A DNA stretch of 64,000 nt from Flavobacteriales bacterium (GTDB lineage: Bacteria; Bacteroidota; Bacteroidia; JACJYZ01): positions 803,276 through 867,275 of the forward strand of contig JACJYZ010000004.1 of NCBI GenBank assembly GCA_020635855.1. Reading direction: 5' to 3'. The notes beneath the pieces are model-generated. The model was given only the letters and a program-made list of their open reading frames with translations. It was not told where the DNA came from and ran no database searches. Numbering within the stretch: position 1 is the first letter of the stretch; each line of letters starts with the position of its first letter. This document shows, piece by piece, positions 44,961-52,784 of this stretch. The position numbers and the translations under genes are program-made.

Positions 44961-45404
44961 ATGCTCGAGCCGTTTTCAGACGAACATTATATGCGGGAGG
45001 CGCTGCGGGAAGCCGAAAAGGCTTTTGACAAGGAAGAAGTGCCAGTGGGGGCGGTGATCGTAGCGCAGAACCGCATCATTGCCCGCGCCCATAATCTCAC
45101 AGAGCAGCTCAACGATGTGACTGCCCATGCCGAGATGCAGGCGTTCACTGCCGCTGCAGACTTTATCGGAGGGAAGTACCTGAAAGATTGCACGCTTTAT
45201 GTGACCCTTGAACCTTGTGTGATGTGTGCAGGTGCTTCATTCTGGACACAGATCCCGCGCATCGTGTATGGCGCTGCTGATCCCAAGCGCGGGTTCCAGC
45301 AGCTGTCGCAACGGGTCATTCATCCGAAAACCGAGATCAAAGGAGGGGTACTGTCCGCCGAATGTGCCGAGTTACTGATCCGGTTTTTCGAACGAAAGCG
45401 CTAG
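44961..45404 (+). CDS. tadA: Nucleoside deaminase, probable tRNA adenosine deaminase
   Basis: Predicted product of 147 residues from the ATG at 44961. The zinc site is complete: HAEM (H56, catalytic E58) and EPCVMC (C86, C89). The surrounding EEVPVGAVIVAQNRIIARAHNLTE and ATFWTQIPRIVYGAADPKRG-type sequence fits TadA, which converts A34 to inosine in tRNA-Arg. The FER end (LLIRFFERKR) is also as in TadA. Other nucleoside deaminases are possible but less likely. The gene is not in an operon. A TACCTTCG box lies about 25 bases before the ATG. Confidence 0.88.
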   Translation: MLEPFSDEHYMREALREAEKAFDKEEVPVGAVIVAQNRIIARAHNLTEQLNDVTAHAEMQAFTAAADFIGGKYLKDCTLYVTLEPCVMCAGASFWTQIPRIVYGAADPKRGFQQLSQRVIHPKTEIKGGVLSAECAELLIRFFERKR

Positions 45405-45413
45405 GCTACACCC

Positions 45414-46952
45414 TTATTTTTTCTCCTGGCTTTTTTCCACCCTTTTGAGTTCGTACAGGTCGGTGCGCCGGTCTTTCATGTTGGTTACGCTACCGTATTG
45501 CTGCAGGTGTTTGAGCAGGTCGAGGTCCACATCTGCGATCAGTGTCATTTCCGTGTTCGGTGTTGCCAGTGCCCGTACTCCGTCTGCGGGGAATGCGAAG
45601 TCGGAAGGGGTGAATACGCCTGATTCGGCATATTGGATGTCCATGTTGTTCACACGTGGCAGGTTGCCCACGCTGCCAGCGATGGCCACGTAGCACTCGT
45701 TTTCAATGGCGCGGGCGGAAGCACAACTTTTCACCCGGGTATACCCGTTCTGGGTGTCGGTGAGAAAGGGAACGAACAGGATCTTCATACCTTCCTGGGC
45801 CAGGATGCGGGGCAGTTCCGGGAACTCCACATCGTAGCAAATGAGGATGCCGATCTTCCCGCAATCGGTATCCATCACACGCAAGGTATCACCTCCCTGC
45901 ATGCCCCAGTAGTTGATTTCGTTCGGGGTGATATGCAGCTTCTGATACTTCTCGTAGGTTCCGTCCCGCCGGCACAGGAAGCCCACGTTGTAGAGTTTCC
46001 TGTTTACCAGTTCCGGCATGCTTCCGGTGATGATGTTCACATTGTATGAGATGGCGAATTCCTGGAATTTGTTCCTGATCGGCTCGGTGTAGCCGGCGAG
46101 TTTCCGGATGGCTTCCGGCTCGGGCAGGTGGTTGAACTCGGCCATCAGCGGCGCGTTGAACAGTTCGGGGAAGAGTGCGAAATCGGCTTTGTAGCCGGAC
46201 ACCGCATCCACAAAAAATTCCATTTGCTCATAGAGTGCTTCCAGGTCGGGGAAAGAGCGCATCTGCCATTGCACCAAACCGATCCTCACATGGGTCTTCT
46301 TCGCATTCAGGGTGCGTTCGGATTTGGTGTAGTAGATGTTGTTCCATTCCAGCAGGGTGGCATACTCCTGCGAGTTTTCGTCGCCCGGCATGTATCCCTT
46401 CAGGACTTTCCGCACGTGAAAGTCGTTGCTTAGTTGGAAGGTGAGTACGGGGTCGTAGATCTCCTTGAGCCTTACCTTTTCAATGTATTCCTTGGGTGAC
46501 AGCTCGGTGGCATACTTTGCATAGTTGGGAATGCGGCCGCCGAACACGATGGAGCGCAGGTTGAGTTGTTCGCACAGATCCTTGCGTGCATCGTACATCC
46601 TCCGACCCAAACGCAGTCCGCGGTATTTCGGATCCACAAATACATCGATTCCATACAGGATGTCGCCGTCAGGGTCGTGTGTATCAAACGTGAAGTTGCC
46701 GGTGATCTCGCGGTAGGTGTGATCGTCTTCGAAATCCTCATGGTTGATGATGAGGGTAAGGGCGCATCCCACCACTTTGCCGTCTGCAACCGCTGCGAGT
46801 TGCCCCTCCGGAAATAGGGTCACCAGCTTTTCGATGTGGTGCGGTTTCCAATACGAGTTCTCCCAGGTGGAATAATATGCACGGATCACACTTTCCAACT
46901 GGGCATAGTCATCCACGGTCAGGTTGCGTAATTCTATTTTTTTGATTTCCAT
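45414..46952 (-). CDS. GNAT acetyltransferase - nitrilase fusion protein
   Basis: Predicted product of 512 residues. Residues 1-200 are a GNAT domain (VRAYYSTWENSYWKPHHIEK, KVVGCALTLIINHED, IDVFVDPKYRGLRLGRRMYDARKDLCEQL). Residues 220-490 are a carbon-nitrogen hydrolase with the triad E (ALFPELFNAPL), K (EKYQKLHITPNE) and C (GILICYDVEFPELP). This two-domain form is a known family in Bacteroidota and other phyla; the substrates of both halves are not known. It has no signal peptide, so is cytoplasmic. It lies 36 bases downstream of the HigA-like gene on the same strand but is probably a separate unit. Confidence 0.9.
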   Translation of the reverse strand: MEIKKIELRNLTVDDYAQLESVIRAYYSTWENSYWKPHHIEKLVTLFPEGQLAAVADGKVVGCALTLIINHEDFEDDHTYREITGNFTFDTHDPDGDILYGIDVFVDPKYRGLRLGRRMYDARKDLCEQLNLRSIVFGGRIPNYAKYATELSPKEYIEKVRLKEIYDPVLTFQLSNDFHVRKVLKGYMPGDENSQEYATLLEWNNIYYTKSERTLNAKKTHVRIGLVQWQMRSFPDLEALYEQMEFFVDAVSGYKADFALFPELFNAPLMAEFNHLPEPEAIRKLAGYTEPIRNKFQEFAISYNVNIITGSMPELVNRKLYNVGFLCRRDGTYEKYQKLHITPNEINYWGMQGGDTLRVMDTDCGKIGILICYDVEFPELPRILAQEGMKILFVPFLTDTQNGYTRVKSCASARAIENECYVAIAGSVGNLPRVNNMDIQYAESGVFTPSDFAFPADGVRALATPNTEMTLIADVDLDLLKHLQQYGSVTNMKDRRTDLYELKRVEKSQEKK

Positions 46953-46988
46953 TTTCGGTGTTCGTTTCTCGTTTTTTCGAACTGTTAG

Positions 46989-47291
46989 TTAGAGTTCAAC
47001 TGACAAGCGCAGGTGTCCGCCCAATCCCTCCCTGATGATACGCATAAGGGTAGACAACCTTATATCCGAAGCATCATTCTCTATTCTGGAAATGTAGTTT
47101 TTGGTGGTGCCACATTTGGCTGCCAGTTGTTCTTGCGTGAGACCTTGTTCCTTGCGCAGTTCCTGCAGCATGATGCCCAGTTTGAATGCTTCGAATCCTT
47201 CTTCGAATTTTTCCCTTAATGACTGGCCCTTTTTGCCGTATTGCTGATCCAGGTGATCTTCAAAGGTCACTATTTTATTTTTTTTGCCCAT
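46989..47291 (-). CDS. HigA-type antitoxin, XRE helix-turn-helix protein
   Basis: Predicted product of 100 residues. An XRE helix-turn-helix lies at about 40-95 (LGIMLQELRKEQGLTQEQLAAKCGTTKNYISRIENDASDIRLSTLMRII). Its start overlaps the toxin gene's 3' end by 17 bases, so toxin and antitoxin are coupled in the toxin-first order of higBA. By family it neutralises the toxin and represses the operon by binding the palindrome just upstream of the toxin. Confidence 0.88.
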   Translation of the reverse strand: MGKKNKIVTFEDHLDQQYGKKGQSLREKFEEGFEAFKLGIMLQELRKEQGLTQEQLAAKCGTTKNYISRIENDASDIRLSTLMRIIREGLGGHLRLSVEL

Positions 47292-47622
47292 CCTTATATA
47301 GTTTTTGAAGTTTCAACGCTTTGTCTATTTCTTTTCGGGGCGTCTTTTGTGTTTTCTTCTGAAACCCATTCAAAACAATCACCAGCATTCCCTTGTCAAA
47401 GAAGCAGAATATCCGGAAAATATCCGACCCGCTGCTTACCCGGATTTCGTAAAGTTCTGTTCCCTCAATATGCTTGAAGTAATTGGACGGAATTCTTTCC
47501 AGATCCCTTACCAATCCCAGCGTCCAGTCAATCCTGGTTCGAACTTTCCTCGTTTGCTTGTTGTAGAAATCCAGGAAGTCATTTCCAAAAAAGACAATCT
47601 GACGGTGGCAGTTTACACGCAT
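47275..47622 (-). CDS. RelE/HigB-type toxin (Gp49-like)
   Basis: Predicted product of 115 residues with the family pattern: FYNKQTRKVRTRIDWTLGLVRDLERIPSNYFKHIEGTELYEIRVSSGSDIFRIFCFFDKGMLVIVLNGFQKKTQKTPRKEIDKALKL. The Gp49-like/HigB family cleaves mRNA, usually on the ribosome; that activity is inferred. It is the first gene of the pair. Its ATG is only 8 bases downstream of the operator palindrome, so the leader is very short or the start may be leaderless. It sits between the end of the his operon and the GNAT-nitrilase gene. Confidence 0.88.
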   Translation of the reverse strand: MRVNCHRQIVFFGNDFLDFYNKQTRKVRTRIDWTLGLVRDLERIPSNYFKHIEGTELYEIRVSSGSDIFRIFCFFDKGMLVIVLNGFQKKTQKTPRKEIDKALKLQKLYKDGQKK

Positions 47623-47629
47623 TTGTAAA

Positions 47630-47647
47630 GTTACCTAAAAAGGTAAC
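47630..47647. promoter_or_regulatory. Operator palindrome of the toxin-antitoxin operon
   Basis: GTTACCT AAAA AGGTAAC is a perfect inverted repeat with 7-base arms, 8 bases before the toxin ATG. It is a natural binding site for the XRE antitoxin dimer. Confidence 0.65.
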
Positions 47648-47758
47648 CATGCGCAAGGATCAAATGGAAATTGACGAAACAATGCGTGTCTCGCCGGATG
47701 GATATGTTCGTTATTAGAACAATCACATGATCAACGCCCTTCCATTCGTCATTCGTAA

Positions 47759-48349
47759 TTATTTATGCCTTCCTTCCAGCACGCCCACCACATCACCCAA
47801 ACTTTTGTCTTTGGCGCGCAGCAGCACGATGTAGTGGAACAGCAAGTCGGCTGCTTCTTCCAGGAACAGGTCGTCGTTTCGGTCCATTGCTTCGATCACC
47901 AGTTCGGTGGCTTCTTCGCCCACTTTTTGCGCTACCTTGTTGATCCCTTTTTTGAAGAGGGATGCCGTGTATGATTTCTCATCGGGGTGTTCTTTCCGGT
48001 TGCGGATCACCTCCTCGAGGTGCGATAGAAAATCAATGCTGCGGTTGGTTTCATTGAAGCATGTATCGGCACCCGTGTGGCACACCGGACCGGTGGGTTC
48101 GGCTTTGATGAGTACGGTGTCTTCGTCACAGTCGATGAGGATGTTTTTCACCAGCAGGAAGTTTCCGGATTCTTCGCCCTTGGTCCACAGCCGGTTTTTG
48201 GTGCGACTGAAAAACGTCACCTTTTTGTCGGATTGCGTTTTCGCGAATGCTTCTTCGTTCATGAAGCCCACCATCAGCACCCTGCCGGTGCGGTCGTCCT
48301 GCACCACGGCGGGAATGAGGCCATTCATTTTCTGAAAGTCTGGTTTCAT
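47759..48349 (-). CDS. hisIE: Bifunctional phosphoribosyl-AMP cyclohydrolase / phosphoribosyl-ATP pyrophosphatase
   Basis: Predicted product of 196 residues. The HisI part (1 to about 110) has VLMVGFMNEEAFAKT, TFFSRTKNRLWTKGEESGN and the metal site with the cysteines of GPVCHTGADTCF. The HisE part (about 110-196) has SYTASLFKKGINKVAQKVGEEATELVIEA and EEAADLLFHYIVLL. These do histidine steps 2 and 3. The start overlaps the hisF stop by 4 bases (ATGA), so it is coupled. It is the last gene of the his operon; no terminator is obvious after it. Confidence 0.97.
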   Translation of the reverse strand: MKPDFQKMNGLIPAVVQDDRTGRVLMVGFMNEEAFAKTQSDKKVTFFSRTKNRLWTKGEESGNFLLVKNILIDCDEDTVLIKAEPTGPVCHTGADTCFNETNRSIDFLSHLEEVIRNRKEHPDEKSYTASLFKKGINKVAQKVGEEATELVIEAMDRNDDLFLEEAADLLFHYIVLLRAKDKSLGDVVGVLEGRHK

Positions 48350-49101
48350 AAGCGGATGGGGATATGTTGTTTCTTCAGGTACTGTTTGAGTTCCGGGATG
48401 CCGATTTCCTTGAAGTGAAAGATACTGGCTGCCAGTCCGGCATCCGCTTTTCCTTCCGAGAAAACATCCACGAAGTGTTCCATTTTGCCGGCGCCACCGG
48501 ACGCGATCACCGGTATGTGCGTATTTTCCGAAACCCGTCTTGTGATGTCAAGTGCGAATCCGTCTTTGGTGCCGTCGTTGTTCATGGAGGTGAGCAGGAT
48601 TTCTCCTCCTCCGCGTTGTTCGATCTCTCTCGCCCAGGCAACTGTTTCCAGGTTGGTGGGACGTGTGCCGCCGTGGGTATGCACGATCCATTCGCCGTTC
48701 ACCAACTTGGTATCGATGGCGACCACGATGCACTGGCTGCCGAATTCTCTTGCCATGGCTGTGATCACGTCGGGCTGGTTTACGGCGGCGGAGTTGATGG
48801 TGATCTTATCAGCACCGGCTTGCAGGAGCGCTCCTACATCGACTACGGTTCGAACGCCTCCGCCTACGGTGAAGGGGATGTTGATTTCTTTGGCGATTCT
48901 TTTCACCAGGTCAATCAGCGTATTCCTGGCTTCCAGGGTGGCGGTGATGTCGAGGAATGTAAGTTCGTCTGCACCCTGTAGTGCGTAAAGCGCACCGAGC
49001 TCCACCGGGTCTCCCGCATCGCGCAGCTGTTCGAAGTTGATGCCCTTGACGGTGCGGCCTTCCTTGATGTCAAGGCAGGGTATGATGCGTTTGGTCAGCA
49101 T
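48346..49101 (-). CDS. hisF: Imidazole glycerol phosphate synthase, cyclase subunit
   Basis: Predicted product of 251 residues, full length. It has MLTKRIIPCLDIKEGRTVKG, the catalytic aspartates in FLDITA and the equivalent ASGGAG region (IPVIASGGAGKMEHF). It takes PRFAR plus ammonia from HisH to give imidazole glycerol phosphate and AICAR. Its start overlaps hisA by 7 bases. Confidence 0.98.
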   Translation of the reverse strand: MLTKRIIPCLDIKEGRTVKGINFEQLRDAGDPVELGALYALQGADELTFLDITATLEARNTLIDLVKRIAKEINIPFTVGGGVRTVVDVGALLQAGADKITINSAAVNQPDVITAMAREFGSQCIVVAIDTKLVNGEWIVHTHGGTRPTNLETVAWAREIEQRGGGEILLTSMNNDGTKDGFALDITRRVSENTHIPVIASGGAGKMEHFVDVFSEGKADAGLAASIFHFKEIGIPELKQYLKKQHIPIRL

Positions 49102-49817
49102 GGTTTGAAGGCGGATAAGATGTTCAACGGTATGCGGCCTTCATAAATGGCTTTGCCTACGATGGCTCCGTGCAGGGGGAGGGCGGCCAGTTCTTCCAGG
49201 TCGGAGATGCCGGAAACGCCGCCGCTGGCGATCAGCTTCATGTCGGGATATGTATCCAGCATGCGTTTGTACAGGTCGGTCGACGGGCCTTGCAGCATGC
49301 CATCTTTCTGGATGTCGGTGCAGATGACGTAGCGTATGCCTTCTTCCAGGTACGATCCGAGGAAGTCGAACAGGTCGATGCCCGAGTCTTCTTCCCATCC
49401 GCTGACGGCGATCTTCCCGTTGTTGGCATCGGCACCGAGGATGATCTTATCGGCTCCATATGTCTTCAACCAGGAAAGGAACAGGGCGTGGTTCTTCACG
49501 GCGATGCTGCCTCCGGTGATCATTTGCGCCCCGCATTCGAATGCGATCTGCAGGTCTTTGTCGGATTTGAGTCCGCCGCCGAAATCCACCACCAACCCGG
49601 TTTTGGATGCGATGCGTTCCAGTACCTTGTGGTTGATGATGCGTCCGGCTTTTGCTCCGTCCAGGTCCACCAGGTGCAAGCGCTCCAGTCCGGCATCTTC
49701 AAAGGCAAGCGCAACTTCAAGCGGATCTTCGTTGTAGATCTTCTTCTGCGAATAATCGCCTTTGGTGAGCCGTACGCATTTGCCTTCGATCAGGTCTATG
49801 GCAGGGATGATCTGCAT
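49095..49817 (-). CDS. hisA: 1-(5-phosphoribosyl)-5-[(5-phosphoribosylamino)methylideneamino]imidazole-4-carboxamide isomerase
   Basis: Predicted product of 240 residues from the ATG at 49817 (MQIIPAIDLIEGKCVRLTKGDY); the longer frame to 50015 runs back into hisH. It has the TIM-barrel hallmarks VDFGGGLKSDKDLQIAFECGA, ICTDIQKDGMLQGPS and ASGGVSGISDLEEL. The two catalytic aspartates (AIDL and CTDIQKDG) are present. It isomerises ProFAR to PRFAR. It starts 10 bases after the hisH stop. Confidence 0.98.
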   Translation of the reverse strand: MQIIPAIDLIEGKCVRLTKGDYSQKKIYNEDPLEVALAFEDAGLERLHLVDLDGAKAGRIINHKVLERIASKTGLVVDFGGGLKSDKDLQIAFECGAQMITGGSIAVKNHALFLSWLKTYGADKIILGADANNGKIAVSGWEEDSGIDLFDFLGSYLEEGIRYVICTDIQKDGMLQGPSTDLYKRMLDTYPDMKLIASGGVSGISDLEELAALPLHGAIVGKAIYEGRIPLNILSAFKPC

Positions 49818-49827
49818 CTTGTTCCGA

Positions 49828-50412
49828 TTAGGTAAGTGAAATAAAGTTTTGCAGGATCTTCGATCCGATGTCGCCGCTTTTCTCCGGGTGGAACTGCGTG
49901 GCGAAGAAATTGCTTTTCCTGATGGCCGCGCTGAAAGGCACGATGTAGTCGCATGTGGCGATGGTATCCACGCCTTTTTCCGCGTAATAGCTATGCACGA
50001 AATACACAAACTCATTTTCGTTCACGCCGCTGAACAGCGGGCCTTCCAGGTTGAAGATGTTGTTCCATCCCATGTGGGGCACCTTGTCTTCGGGTGGGAA
50101 TTTTTTCACCTCGAGGTCGAAGATGCCCATGCATGTGGTGTCGTTTTCTTCGCTGTGTTTGCACAGCAGTTGAAGGCCTAGACAGATCCCGAGTACGGGT
50201 TGTTTGAGGCTCGCGATTACACGGTCCAGTCCGCGTTCCTGCAAATAATTCATGGCGCTGCTGGCTTCTCCTACGCCGGGAAAAATCACCTTGTCGGCCA
50301 TGAGCAGATCGGCGGTGTCTTCCGTCAGCTTCCCGGAGATGCCCAGCCGGTCAAGCGCGTGCAACACCGACTGGATGTTCCCCGCATTATATTTTACAAT
50401 CGCTACTTCCAT
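49828..50412 (-). CDS. hisH: Imidazole glycerol phosphate synthase, glutaminase subunit
   Basis: Predicted product of 194 residues. The catalytic triad is Cys77 (LGICLGLQLL), with His and Glu in QFHPEKSG. Also VAIVKYNAGNIQSVLHAL and FPGVGEASSAM. It releases ammonia from glutamine for HisF. It is separated from hisB by 205 bases, which hold an inverted-repeat element. Confidence 0.98.
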   Translation of the reverse strand: MEVAIVKYNAGNIQSVLHALDRLGISGKLTEDTADLLMADKVIFPGVGEASSAMNYLQERGLDRVIASLKQPVLGICLGLQLLCKHSEENDTTCMGIFDLEVKKFPPEDKVPHMGWNNIFNLEGPLFSGVNENEFVYFVHSYYAEKGVDTIATCDYIVPFSAAIRKSNFFATQFHPEKSGDIGSKILQNFISLT

Positions 50413-50468
50413 GTTCTGCCTTGGTTAGAAACTGTCGTTTTTGACGACGTTGTATTGCCCATTGGTGT

Positions 50469-50558
50469 TTTGCCACTAAGGCGCAAAGACACGAGGTTAT
50501 GTAATGGTAATTTTCCTGATTTGCTTTTAATCATTGTGCCTTTGTGTCTTTGTGGCAT
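50469..50558. repeat. Intergenic inverted-repeat element of the CCACNAAGNCACAAAG type
   Basis: TGCCACTAAGGCGCAAAGAC (from 50471) and, about 60 bases on, TTGTGCCTTTGTGTCTTTGT (50534-50553) followed by GGCA are imperfect inverted copies. The spacer is AT-rich. This pattern of CCACAAAGACACAAAGGCAC arms is familiar from intergenic repeats of Bacteroidota and some other phyla and looks like a REP/MITE-type element. It lies inside the his operon between hisB and hisH. Confidence 0.7.
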
Positions 50559-50617
50559 ATTTAGCTGCCGCGCATTGTTTCCTTTTAGTTTGTCATTTTC
50601 CCGGAAACTTATCATAC

Positions 50618-51718
50618 CTATAAAACACCCTTGGTGCTTGGCAATGCGTTGCCTTGTTTCTTCACCGCCATGCCGATTGCTCTTGCGAGTGCTTTAAAGA
50701 TCGACTCGATTTTGTGGTGTTCGTTTTGTCCTTCCGCTTTGATGTTCAGGTTGCATCTGGCCGCATCGCTGAATGATTTAAAAAAGTGGAAGAACATTTC
50801 GGTGGGCATGTCGCCTACTTTTTCGCGTTTGAATTCCACCTCCCATTCGATCCATGGCCGTCCGCCGAAGTCAATCGCCACCTGTGCAAGGGCGTCATCC
50901 ATGGGGAGAAGGAAGCCGTAGCGCGCCACGCCTTTCTTATCTCCCAGAGCCTTTACAAAAGCTTCACCCAGGGCCAGGGCGGTGTCTTCGATGGTGTGGT
51001 GTTCGTCCACTTCCAGGTCACCCTTCGTGGTGATTTCCAGGTCGCACAGGCTGTGCTTTCCGAGCTGATCCAGCATGTGATCGAAGAAAGAAAGCCCGGT
51101 GGTAATTTGCGTTCTGCCGGTGCCGTCTAGGTTCAGGCGGATGTGAATATCGGTTTCTTTTGTTTTGCGTGTGACTTCACCGATCCTACCGTTTTGCGCT
51201 GCGATGAAATCGTAGACGGCCTGCCAGTTCCCGGTGCAAAGGCCGGCATCCGGGTGTTGCCTGTCGGCAAGCAGGATGGATTGGCAGCCGAGGTTTTTGG
51301 CCAGTTGCACATCGGTGTCGCGGTCGCCGATCACGATACATGCGGCGAGATCATAGGATCCGTCCATGTATTTGCCCATCATGCCGGTGCCCGGTTTTCG
51401 CGTGGGTGCATTGTCTTTCGGCAGGGAGCGGTCGATGAGCACGTCATCAAACTCAATTCCTTCGCCTGCGAGGGTTCTGAGCATTTTCTGGTGTGCAGGC
51501 CAGAAGGTGTCTTCCGGGAAAGAATCTGTTCCGAGTCCGTCCTGGTTGGTCACCATCACCAGTTCGTAATTGAAGTCCGCAGCGATTTTCGCCAGGGCAG
51601 TGATGGCGCCGGGGTAGTATTCCAGTTTCTCAAGCGAATCGATTTGTTCGTCTTCCGGTTCCAAAATGATGGTGCCGTCGCGGTCGATGAAGAGTGCTTT
51701 TTTCATGATATCTGACAT
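50618..51718 (-). CDS. hisB: Bifunctional histidinol-phosphatase / imidazoleglycerol-phosphate dehydratase
   Basis: Predicted product of 366 residues. The HAD phosphatase half (1 to about 165) has FIDRDGTIILEPED with the DxDGT motif, MVTNQDGLGTDSFPE and CIVIGDRDTDVQLA. The dehydratase half has DHMLDQLGKHS, DEHHTIEDTALALGEA, NEHHKIESIFKALARA metal-binding motifs. It performs two histidine steps. The ATG at 51718 overlaps the hisC stop by one base; an ATG at 51706 is the alternative. The fused N+B form is familiar from gamma-proteobacteria and some Bacteroidota. Confidence 0.97.
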   Translation of the reverse strand: MSDIMKKALFIDRDGTIILEPEDEQIDSLEKLEYYPGAITALAKIAADFNYELVMVTNQDGLGTDSFPEDTFWPAHQKMLRTLAGEGIEFDDVLIDRSLPKDNAPTRKPGTGMMGKYMDGSYDLAACIVIGDRDTDVQLAKNLGCQSILLADRQHPDAGLCTGNWQAVYDFIAAQNGRIGEVTRKTKETDIHIRLNLDGTGRTQITTGLSFFDHMLDQLGKHSLCDLEITTKGDLEVDEHHTIEDTALALGEAFVKALGDKKGVARYGFLLPMDDALAQVAIDFGGRPWIEWEVEFKREKVGDMPTEMFFHFFKSFSDAARCNLNIKAEGQNEHHKIESIFKALARAIGMAVKKQGNALPSTKGVL

Positions 51719-52782
51719 CAGTTTTTTGACGGGTTGGATGGGTACGATCGGAGTGCTTCCAGCAACGTATTGTTTTCCGACGGCGTACCCACGGTGAGTC
51801 GAAGGCATTCGCTGCATCCCGGTTCGGATGCGCGGTTACGCACGATGATCTGTTTGTCCGTCAGGTAGCGGTACAACGCTGCCGCGCCGGTTGTTTTCAC
51901 CAGGATGAAGTTGGCATCCGAAGGGTATACATGCGTGATGCAGGGGATGGATGGGAGCGCATCCATCAGTCGTTTGCGTTCGGTTCTGATCTCCGCCACC
52001 CAGCTGTCTTTTGCCGACTGGTTTTGCAGGGCTTTCCATCCCAATTGTTGGGTGATGGCGTTGATGTTGTAGGGTGGTTTGATCTTGTTCAGCACCTGCA
52101 CGATTTCACGGGAAGCGAATCCCATTCCCAGTCGCAATGCTGCCATGCCCCATGCCTTGGAAAAGGTTTGCACCACGAATATGTTCGGGTATTCGTTCAG
52201 CAGTGAGATGGCTGAAGGTGTTTCTGCAAAGTCGGCATAAGCTTCATCCACTACCACGATGCCGTTGAAGTTTTCGGCGATGCGGCGGGTTGCTTCCAGC
52301 GGGATGATGTTACCGGTAGGATTGTTGGGCGAACAGATAAAGACCAGGCGTGTGCTGTCATCAATGGCGGCGAGTACCTTACCGGCATCCAATGAAAAGT
52401 CTTCATTCAGCTGCACCTTCTTTACGGGCACGTCGTTCACGGCTGCGTACACGGCATATACGCCGTAAGTGGGTGGAGTGATGAGGATGTGTTGGATCTT
52501 CGGCTCGCAAAAGGCGCGGATGAGCAAATCCAGCACTTCGTCGCTGCCGTTGCCCAGAAAGATCTGGTCTTCCTTCACGCCTTTCCATCCGGCAATTTCC
52601 TTTTTCAGTTTCCATTGCAACGGATCGGGGTAGCGGTTCATGCTGTCGCCCGCAACAGATCCGAACGGATTTTCATTGGCGTCGAGGAAAATGCCTTCGC
52701 TGCCTTTGAACTCATCCCTTGCAGAGGCATAGGGTGTGAGCGCCTTCACATTCGGACGGATGATATCTTCGAGACGGAACAT
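51718..52782 (-). CDS. hisC: Histidinol-phosphate aminotransferase
   Basis: Predicted product of 354 residues, full length. PLP fold-type I features: IFLDANENPFG, QIFLGNGSDEVLDLLIRAF, FICSPNNPTGNIIP, VVDEAYADFA, VQTFSKAWGMAALRLGMG with the PLP lysine in FSKAWG. It converts imidazole acetol phosphate to histidinol phosphate with glutamate. It starts 2 bases after the hisD stop. Confidence 0.98.
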   Translation of the reverse strand: MFRLEDIIRPNVKALTPYASARDEFKGSEGIFLDANENPFGSVAGDSMNRYPDPLQWKLKKEIAGWKGVKEDQIFLGNGSDEVLDLLIRAFCEPKIQHILITPPTYGVYAVYAAVNDVPVKKVQLNEDFSLDAGKVLAAIDDSTRLVFICSPNNPTGNIIPLEATRRIAENFNGIVVVDEAYADFAETPSAISLLNEYPNIFVVQTFSKAWGMAALRLGMGFASREIVQVLNKIKPPYNINAITQQLGWKALQNQSAKDSWVAEIRTERKRLMDALPSIPCITHVYPSDANFILVKTTGAAALYRYLTDKQIIVRNRASEPGCSECLRLTVGTPSENNTLLEALRSYPSNPSKN

Positions 52783-52784
52783 GG

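Noticed and set aside
47649..47717. 22-codon plus-strand ORF (MRKDQMEIDETM...) divergent from the toxin gene
   Set aside because: Too short, no recognised family; could be a remnant but there is nothing to support it.
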